Source: Penium margaritaceum
Taxonomy: Eukaryota; Streptophyta; Zygnematophyceae; Desmidiales; Peniaceae
Direction of reading: 5' to 3'
Length of the DNA stretch: 26,053 nucleotides
Assembly (NCBI GenBank): GCA_023375785.1
Contig: SZWC01003581.1
Coordinates: 80,003 to 106,055 of the forward strand
The notes below the pieces were generated by a model that saw only the letters and a program-made list of their open reading frames with translations, was not told the DNA's origin and searched no databases. Shown here in pieces: positions 19,734 to 26,053 of the stretch. The position numbers were made by a program, and so were the translations under genes. Positions within the stretch are counted from its first letter, which is position 1. Every line of letters begins with the position of its first letter.

Positions 19734-21622
19734 GGTCGCCATAAAATGAGAAAACATCATTCCATGTTTAGCTTAAGTTCCAAGACCATAAACAGTTTCG
19801 GTTCACTGTGATAATTATCATTGTTTACAATCTGAATCCGCCTACTACACAACACCTTCCACAAGGTTAGCGGAACAACTATCCCCTAGATGGATCCTTC
19901 AGGGCCTGCTCGTGCAAAGATGTGTCCTCCTCATAGTCGTCATCGCCTCCAGTTAGCAACGGAGTGAACGACGCCTGGCCGCTTACGTACTTTGTGTCGT
20001 AATTGCACATCATGATCTTCACGTTATGAGCAGAGAGGGCTATAGTTGTTGGGTGTGGAGCAACCTCTCCCCCCCCCCCTCCCCTCAGCCACGTCCATTC
20101 CACCGCCACCTTTAATTCCTCCTTCACTCGCCTCCTATACATTTTGCCGTATACCCAACATACCAACCTTTTCCACAAAAATGGGTTGTCTCTGGCGAGC
20201 TCGCAATTCGACTCACTAACCCTAGGATAACCAAAGGATGGGCTTGTCCAACCTTCAATTCATTGCAATCAATCGGCCTCCTAAGTAGGTTTTTGCTTGA
20301 AGTAACAGGATAACCCTTGATAAGAGAGTGTTGCCCCTCACTCCAAAGTGTCCGGTGATGACCCTCAGGTCTGATCTATGCCTTTATTCTATAGGAGGTC
20401 ACCACCACTCGACTGGGGTTATCATTCCGTTTGCGTCACACATCCTACCGAGGGTGGAGTAAAGGAGGGGGTAGATATTTATGACATACTCTTGAGGTTC
20501 CTCAAAACAAAAGAGGCAGGTGTTGCACAAAGGGCGTGCATAGGGTTACGTAATAACCAAGCGAAAGTATTCATGTTAGAATCTCTTAAGACTGAATACT
20601 TGCCCAAAATGTGGACCACATAATGGAATGTTTTCCATGAGACTTTACCTCGTTTGTGGAAGCCAAAACTGGTTGTCAATGAACTGCCAAACTGTCACCC
20701 GCATTCGTTCAAACTAATTTCTTTTGTTCGGCCATGTGTGCTCTGAAACATTGTGTATGGTTTGGGAAAACTATTCCTAAATCACTTCAAACTACACTAG
20801 ATTTATTCTAGCTTGTGTGGATGCAAAAGCTAAAAAAACACAGCCGAAAATCAAACAAATACGCTTGATGATACACTGTAATGTATAAGAATTCACCAAC
20901 ACATTAAAGAAGAACCTCAAAAGGCATTTCTTTGCTTTTCTTTTGTTTTTAACGTGGTTTCATCTGATAATAAACTTCTTTAATTTAGATTAATTTGTTC
21001 TTGTATTGTCAACATTCTGGTTTTGCACGTCGATTATGAACTTCATAAAGAAATTACCTTTGACAAAATTGGATGAATTTTTAGCATTCCATTATGTTGT
21101 GAAAAGTAAGATGATGCAATTACGGGCATAATGTAATTCATTTACCTTATTCTATGACAATGGTTGATTTTCTTTTCTTTCAATTGCATTTTGGCCTTGT
21201 TTGAAGCCGGGTTCACGAGTCTCGGGAGTTTACCATAGCGACTAGTTCCATGAAACAGGCCAAGGCGAGGCCAAGGAGGAGCGACCCAACTTACAGTCCT
21301 TACCCTTTTGTCCTTGTGTGGGACTGGTCGTTCCGTATTATCTAGAGTCTGTCCGGACATCTAGGTCAGTGTCCAGGATTTTTTTCTTCAGGTTCAACCC
21401 AAGACAGTGCATACGATGATGTGGGGGGGGGCATATAGTCCGACAAATTCTTTCACCCTGATTGGTGGATGGGCGAGACAAATGACCGATCCACCAATCA
21501 CAATTTTCTTGTAGCATCGTTTTGCCACAAACCTGTTGGAATAAGTTACTATGTAACCCAAAACATGAAGGCTGTGTTCTGGCATGCGATCATGCCACAG
21601 CCGAAGTACTCTGTATCGTGAA

Positions 21623-21665
21623 AGAGTGGTGTCGCACCAATCATGTCGCATTGAGGTACGCGGTC
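21623..21665 (+). repeat. Dispersed 43-bp repeat, copy B
   Basis: Matches 1954-1996 at 35 of 43 positions in the same orientation. It lies about 300 bp beyond the last recognisable RNase H residues of the minus-strand gypsy copy. Confidence 0.6.
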
Positions 21666-21959
21666 ATATTCGTAAATGACACAGGTGCCTCATCGTAGCA
21701 ACGGGTATGCACGAAAACGGTCAACGCATTGCGGTATCTGGTATCTCGCACTCATGTAACGGCTTTGCAACAACGGTTGCCGCAATGCATTAGAAGTTAG
21801 TGCACGTTGACGAGTTCGAACTTCAGACCACCTGAGATCGGGTAGCGACCTGTTATCAGAGGCACTCAGAGGGTCGTCAAAGACTTGGTCTTGTCCCATC
21901 ATCCGAAGTCCACCTAGCTCTTAACGAATAGCCTCACAAGTTATAGGTCTCCTTTGAGG

Positions 21960-23240
21960 AGCAACATGGCAATCTCAATGATTAGTTGTTATGAGACGGT
22001 ACTCGAAGTCATAGCCAATTTAGACTTGAGAAAATCCGTCGATCAAGTTTGTCAACGATTCAAATTTGGCTTAGTCTCGAGATACTTTACTGTGTGATGG
22101 CCGTACAAAAAATACATCACTTGCATTCTCATTAGCACCACCATGTTTTGAACATGTGCAAAACCGCAAACATTTGTTTCTCTTGCACTACGTAGTTGAG
22201 TTCCGGCTCGCATAGTTTTCTCGACATGTACACGGCCGGTTGTTTTCCACCGCTGTTGTTGTGGAGGATAATGATGCTGATGGCTTAATCAGACACGTAG
22301 GTGGCCATGACATAGTTCACTTTTGGATTGCCAATCATGAAACTAAAATCGAGGTCAGAGCGATTCTCTAAGAGTTGAACGTTTTTTAACTCACTGTCCG
22401 CCCACTTCCATTCAGTGGTTTTTTGGGTGAAATTAGAGAGAATCGCTGATAATGGAGCGTAGTACCTCATGAATCAATTATAGTATTTACACAAGCACAA
22501 AAATACTTTGAAAATCCTTGATTTCATGGGTTCTTGTCGATCAGCCACGTTTTTTGGGTTGGTGGTGATTCACCCGTCGTCGCTGATGTGGCCCATAAAC
22601 TCAATTGAATGGTGATTGAAGGTGCACGTGAGCATTCTCTGATGAATTCCTTTGTAGAACTTTTTGGACATGTCCATTGTTCTCTTATGGGGTGCGACTA
22701 TACACCATGAATTTATTAACATTCCGGACGATAAAAGTGATCGAGGTAAAGGTAAAACATGTTGTTCTTTGCTGCCACAAATACTATAGGGGTGTTTGTG
22801 AATCTCTACGGCAAAACCAAGAATCAAAGTGCCCGTATTTGGTGTGTAACTTTGTCTTCTTGGTATCCGTATCAGATACGCTGATACAATGATAGTCCTT
22901 GGGCAAGTCAATTTTGCTAAAATCGTGTGCTCCACGAAGTTAGTCAAAATTTTGGTGGGCTCGTGGAAGAGGGTAGTTGTTCTTAAAAGTGATGTAGTAT
23001 AGTGATTTGTAAACCACACACATCCCCCTCTCTAGTTTTTGTTTCCACGAAAAGTATAGGTGATGCATATGGTGATGTGGAAGGTCTAGTGAATCCCTGG
23101 CCGAGTATCTCTTCTAGTTGCTTCTTGAGTCGGCCAGGTTGTGGTTGCTTTTGCAATATGTCCCCTTCACCGTCAGTCTGCTAGTCTACTTCAAGTCTAT
23201 GTGATGGTCAAAATCCTGTTGTGGAGGTAGCTCTTGAGGT
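21960..23240 (-). pseudogene. Ty3/gypsy reverse transcriptase and RNase H, decayed
   Basis: On the minus strand the RT entry segment is clear near 23130-23030: LKKQLEEILGQGFTRP, then STSPYASPILFVETKT. Next come NNYPLPR and FSKIDLPKDYHCISV (fingers and first catalytic Asp region), then TKYGHF. The YxDD box is replaced (NVNKFMVYSRT where YLDDILVYSRT is usual), so the active site is destroyed. RT ends with TCTFNHHSIEFMGHISDDG and FKVFLCLCKYYN. The connection and RNase H follow near 22490-21960: YYAPLSAILSNFTQKTTEWKW, AVYMSRKLCEPELNYVVQEK, FAVLHMFKTWWC, TVKYLETKPNLNR. Stops and frame changes occur throughout. No integrase motif was found further left. Confidence 0.85.
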
Positions 23241-23639
23241 AGTTCTTTGGGAAAAAATCCGTGGAACTCTTGGATCACTGTTGCAAGATCCTTTAGTATT
23301 GAAGCAAAGAAAAAGTTTAGAGGGTGTCATTGTTGCCTCTGCACTAGAATTGCTTCCGCTTTGTATGCTTCCACGTGGACTACCAATTCTTGAGCTCCAT
23401 GATTTAAATAGTTCTTTGACACGTCCTGAGGTATCGGTTGGTGTTTTGTTGCTGTTACAACTTCCTTCACTACTTCCACCTTTGTTGCTCCCTGTGAATT
23501 CCGTTGCGTTGTGGTTTGCTCAACCAAAAGCAGACGACGTATTCAACCAATGATGCCAACATGGAGGGATCCGCTACTCTAGTCGACGTGAAAATTGTGC
23601 GCGAAAATGAAATCTTCCTCAAGGATGATTTTTCTGTTG

Positions 23640-23880
23640 CTCACATGGTAAGTTATCCAAACCGTTACGCCACAGAGATACATGATTCATAGTCAGAGTG
23701 ATTCATAAAGTCGATAGATGTATAGCCATCCATCGATGGTTTTTTCTTCCAAAACTCCTTGATTGGTCTACAACTCTAGTTTCCAAACCGCATCATTGCT
23801 CACAAAGTTGTGAGAAGGTCCTCCATCTAGCAGTGCTGATACCTTGTCCGAGTTTTCCAAACCATGAATTGTACTCGTAG
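23640..23880 (-). pseudogene. Ty3/gypsy aspartic protease (retropepsin) remnant
   Basis: The minus strand reads KVSALLDGGPSHNFVSNDAV (about 23845-23785), the retropepsin active-site region where plant gypsy elements have LxDSGAxHNFI. Here Gly replaces Ser or Thr beside the catalytic Asp. Downstream are TIDGWLYIYRLYES, two stops, and a hydrophobic CGVTVWIT segment. It lies between gag and RT in the expected order. Confidence 0.72.
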
Positions 23881-24179
23881 TAGGATCGTTGATTGGTCTT
23901 CCTTATCAAACTTTGCGTTCTCAAGATCCCTTGTCAATGGCAATATGTGACGCTCAGATGAGCGATCAGTCTATGCAAAAATTGTCAATAGGATAGGAGC
24001 CTCACCGTCTTCTCCTTCCCTTGACCAATTCTTCACTCTTCATGTTTTCTCTACGACTTGCACCCCATTTTACCTTGCCGATGGTGTTTTGGAATTCCTA
24101 CAAATTTAGGAAAGCCATCAATCACGTTGATCGATGAGGTCAAATTCCACCACAAACATGGTTTTCATTGAATGCGACC

Positions 24180-24208
24180 TCCCTTTGCCACCTATTGTGG
24201 CAAAGGGA
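24180..24208. repeat. Perfect 12-bp hairpin with 5-base loop
   Basis: TCCCTTTGCCAC (24180-24191), loop ctatt, GTGGCAAAGGGA (24197-24208). It falls at the gag-protease junction of the minus-strand gypsy copy. Function is unknown; perfect pairing is notable in such decayed surroundings. Confidence 0.8.
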
Positions 24209-24209
24209 A

Positions 24210-25300
24210 GTTGTAGCCATTGGATTTATATAAAGAAGCATTGTAGTCTACATTGTGGATGGAATCAACTACTATGATAATACACAAGATTATCCTAGAT
24301 GTCATCAACGATGAATACTCATAGGATATCTTGCTTGAGGATGTTGTTTTAGTAGAAACACAGCTATTTGGGGGCCAGGTCACTGGCGGTGATGATTTCA
24401 CGAAAGTGTCGAGTGTACTCTGTCACTGTAGACCACTCACACAGACATTGGCGTCTATATCGTACGTCAAACTTCTCGTTTTACTTCTTGAAGTGAGTGA
24501 GGGCAATGCGCGCACAGTCACTCCATGTTTGCAATGGCATGAGAGACCCGTGTAATGTCGGATTCATATGTTGTAGAGGTAGGAAAATAGTGGTCAATGA
24601 TGTTAGAGCGATCGTGTGAGCTGTTGATCTGACTATATCGGTAAACATTTGCCATTGGATGGCTTTAATGTCGGACTACCAACTTAAAGCCATGCCATGC
24701 AAAACCAAGGTAGCAAGGCCATGAGGCCGATTGTCTTCTTGTCGTCGTTGACCCTAATATCGGTGAATTACACCTCCAAAATTAGCTACATCCAAAGTGT
24801 TGGTGTCTTGAAGTTGGTGGGATGGAACAGCTCAGGAAGTGTCGGTCAAATCTAGGGATTCACTCGAGCACTTGTGAAGTTTTCTTTGTGAGCACCTCTT
24901 TGCGAGCAAGCAAAATCCAAAAGCTCCTCCATCACGAGGTTGAGTTGGAACATATGGCTATTGAGGCTCTCGAGTCTGAAGAGATTCCAATAAAGGTATT
25001 TGCTTATTTAGGCATGTCAGCTTGGACCTCCCATCGTGCGAGGTGTCGATTTGACGAGCATCGATGGAGGCGAAGGATTTGCCGAGCTTGAGGGGTCTGT
25101 CACTGAGTTAGCTGTCAAGTTCGTTGGTATCATGCCATTCGTCGCGAAGGTTGCGGCTACTATGTGGTTTGCATGTAGTACGATGTTGTTCGCACGTTTC
25201 TAATCTTCCATTGTCAGAATAATTGACGGGGGCTGTTGCTCATCGTTGGTTGCGCTTGCTCTGTTCATTATTGTTGTTGCAAACTCTTCGATCTTTTGAA
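24210..25300 (-). pseudogene. Ty3/gypsy gag remnant
   Basis: A likely start lies near 25270 on the minus strand (MNRASATNDEQQPP), followed by a Ser/Thr/Pro-rich N-terminus and a helical part (FQLNLVMEELLDFACSQR). The core Retrotrans_gag-like region is seen at 24720-24380: LATLVLHGMALSW, ALTHFKK, then NEKFDVRYRRQCLCEW and STVTEYTRHFREIITASDLA. The VTEYTRxFRE motif is characteristic of plant gypsy gag. I do not see the CCHC zinc knuckle. Stops and frame changes make it non-functional. Confidence 0.65.
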
Positions 25301-25391
25301 TGGTGGAGATGTGCTAAGGACACATGTGAGGATATCACTAGGTAGTTGATGTGTCCGTTGCCCCTCTAGCATCAATGAGTCTAATACGAAG

Positions 25392-26053
25392 TGTTACATT
25401 GAGCAAAACGTATGTAGGCTCACATGGATGAGGTGTGGGACAAAAGAAGATTTGAGGATTTTGGATGAATGGATGATTTGTACTAGCCAATGAGTTTGCT
25501 GTGATGACAAGTGTTGAGTATGTTGAGCACATATGTACAATGCCGAGAATGAGAACAAGACATACTGTAGTACAAGTAGTATTCACTACAGTTTTTGTTT
25601 GCAATTTAGTGCGTGAATAGTTGATATGGACTTCAGTCAGTTCATGTTGTTTTTGTGCATAGACCAATTTCACTGAATTTAAATCCAGGCCTAGATAAAC
25701 CAATGAATTCTTGGTCAAACGCATCAAACGGTAAAAAAATGAGCCTCAAATATGTGATTCCGAGCTCCAACTCCTGTCTTGAGAGATCCTTGCTGTGTGT
25801 CTTGCGCCTGTCATCCGATTGAAGGAGGGATAAAGTAGAATGAACATGAAGCAGAATGAACATATGAGTATTTTGGCCACTGTAAAGTTGAAGTTTCGTA
25901 ATTGGATAGATTTTGAAACCCCAAAAAAGTTTAAATTTTGCATTGTTGAGATTTTTTTGAGCGAATACTAGTGGCACTATGGTATGTTGGGTTCTTGGCG
26001 CTCGAGCTGAGCAACGCCTACGATGTCGCGCTATGTGTGGCTGCTTGAAGAAG
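25392..26053 (-). repeat. Possible 5' LTR of the minus-strand gypsy element, running out of the window
   Basis: On the minus strand, aatgtaaca ends at 25392. After two bases it is followed by tcgtattagact, which matches 8 of 12 positions of the initiator-Met-tRNA primer site usual in plant gypsy elements (TGGTATCAGAGC). This lies about 100 bp before the likely gag start. The other LTR end is not in the window. The open frames here (for example 25977-25642) resemble nothing I know. Confidence 0.35.

Larger units (their letters stand above)
19257..21959. other. No reliable gene; weak zinc-finger-like ORF at 19879-20178 (-)
   Basis: The minus-strand frame 20178-19879 (99 codons) contains NVKIMMCNYDTKYVSGQASF followed by an acidic GDDDYEEDTSLHEQAL. 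It loosely recalls a BED zinc finger with ligands lost, as at the start of hAT transposases, but this is weak. A + frame at 20378-20623 (81 codons) has no recognised features. The rest (20624-21600) is AT-rich and empty to my reading. Confidence 0.35.

Noticed and set aside
22677..23553. Plus-strand open frames opposite the RT region
   Set aside because: They are shadows of the minus-strand gypsy RT, which shows clear motifs.

Overview
This window looks like transposon-rich nuclear DNA of a streptophyte (plant or charophyte alga). The evidence is a secreted, extensin-like Pro-rich CAP (PR-1-type) gene, a chromodomain-bearing Ty3/gypsy element, PIF/Harbinger and hAT transposases, several MITE-like elements, long noncoding stretches and an assembly gap. 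A charophyte such as Chara is a plausible host, but that is inference from the style of the content. I see no bacterial or organellar gene, no rRNA, no functional tRNA and no CRISPR. No gene in the window is clearly intact.

Layout. (1) 253-1000 (+): a CAP-domain cell-wall protein gene with a signal peptide and a KSPPP linker. It is broken by two frame changes, and its 3' end is replaced by a 17-bp minisatellite (999-1159). A 689-bp terminal-inverted-repeat element (1159-1847) sits inside that minisatellite, which resumes at 1848-1917. (2) 2471-5138: a decayed two-gene PIF/Harbinger transposon. A candidate Myb/SANT-like ORF1 on + faces a DDE transposase on -. (3) 5310-6520 (+): the 3' part of a Ty3/gypsy chromovirus (integrase, C-terminal chromodomain), then a polypurine tract and the start of a 3' LTR at 6521. 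(4) 7078-10620: mostly featureless, apart from a tRNA-derived, SINE-like head near 9660-9732 (-). (5) 10625-11232: a polypyrimidine tract with a 42-N gap whose two sides are the same 179 bp, so the gap is probably a failed contig merge. (6) 11448-11953: a 506-bp MITE with TA target duplication. (7) 12461-14944 (-): a hAT transposase pseudogene. (8) 16478-19256: a tandem array of about 440-bp monomers carrying inverted short iterons and long G and C runs. (9) 21960-25300 (-): a Ty3/gypsy copy in gag-protease-RT-RNase H order with no recognisable integrase. A possible degenerate primer-binding site and the 3' end of its 5' LTR lie near 25380-25392.

How it fits together: apart from the CAP gene, everything recognisable belongs to mobile elements or repeats, and all the coding parts are broken by stops or frame changes. 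Some breaks could be assembly errors, but their density in the transposons indicates old, inactive copies. The non-coding structures are the most informative: the MITE that interrupts a minisatellite, the iteron-rich 440-bp array, and the spurious gap. I found no evidence of a new multi-gene functional system.
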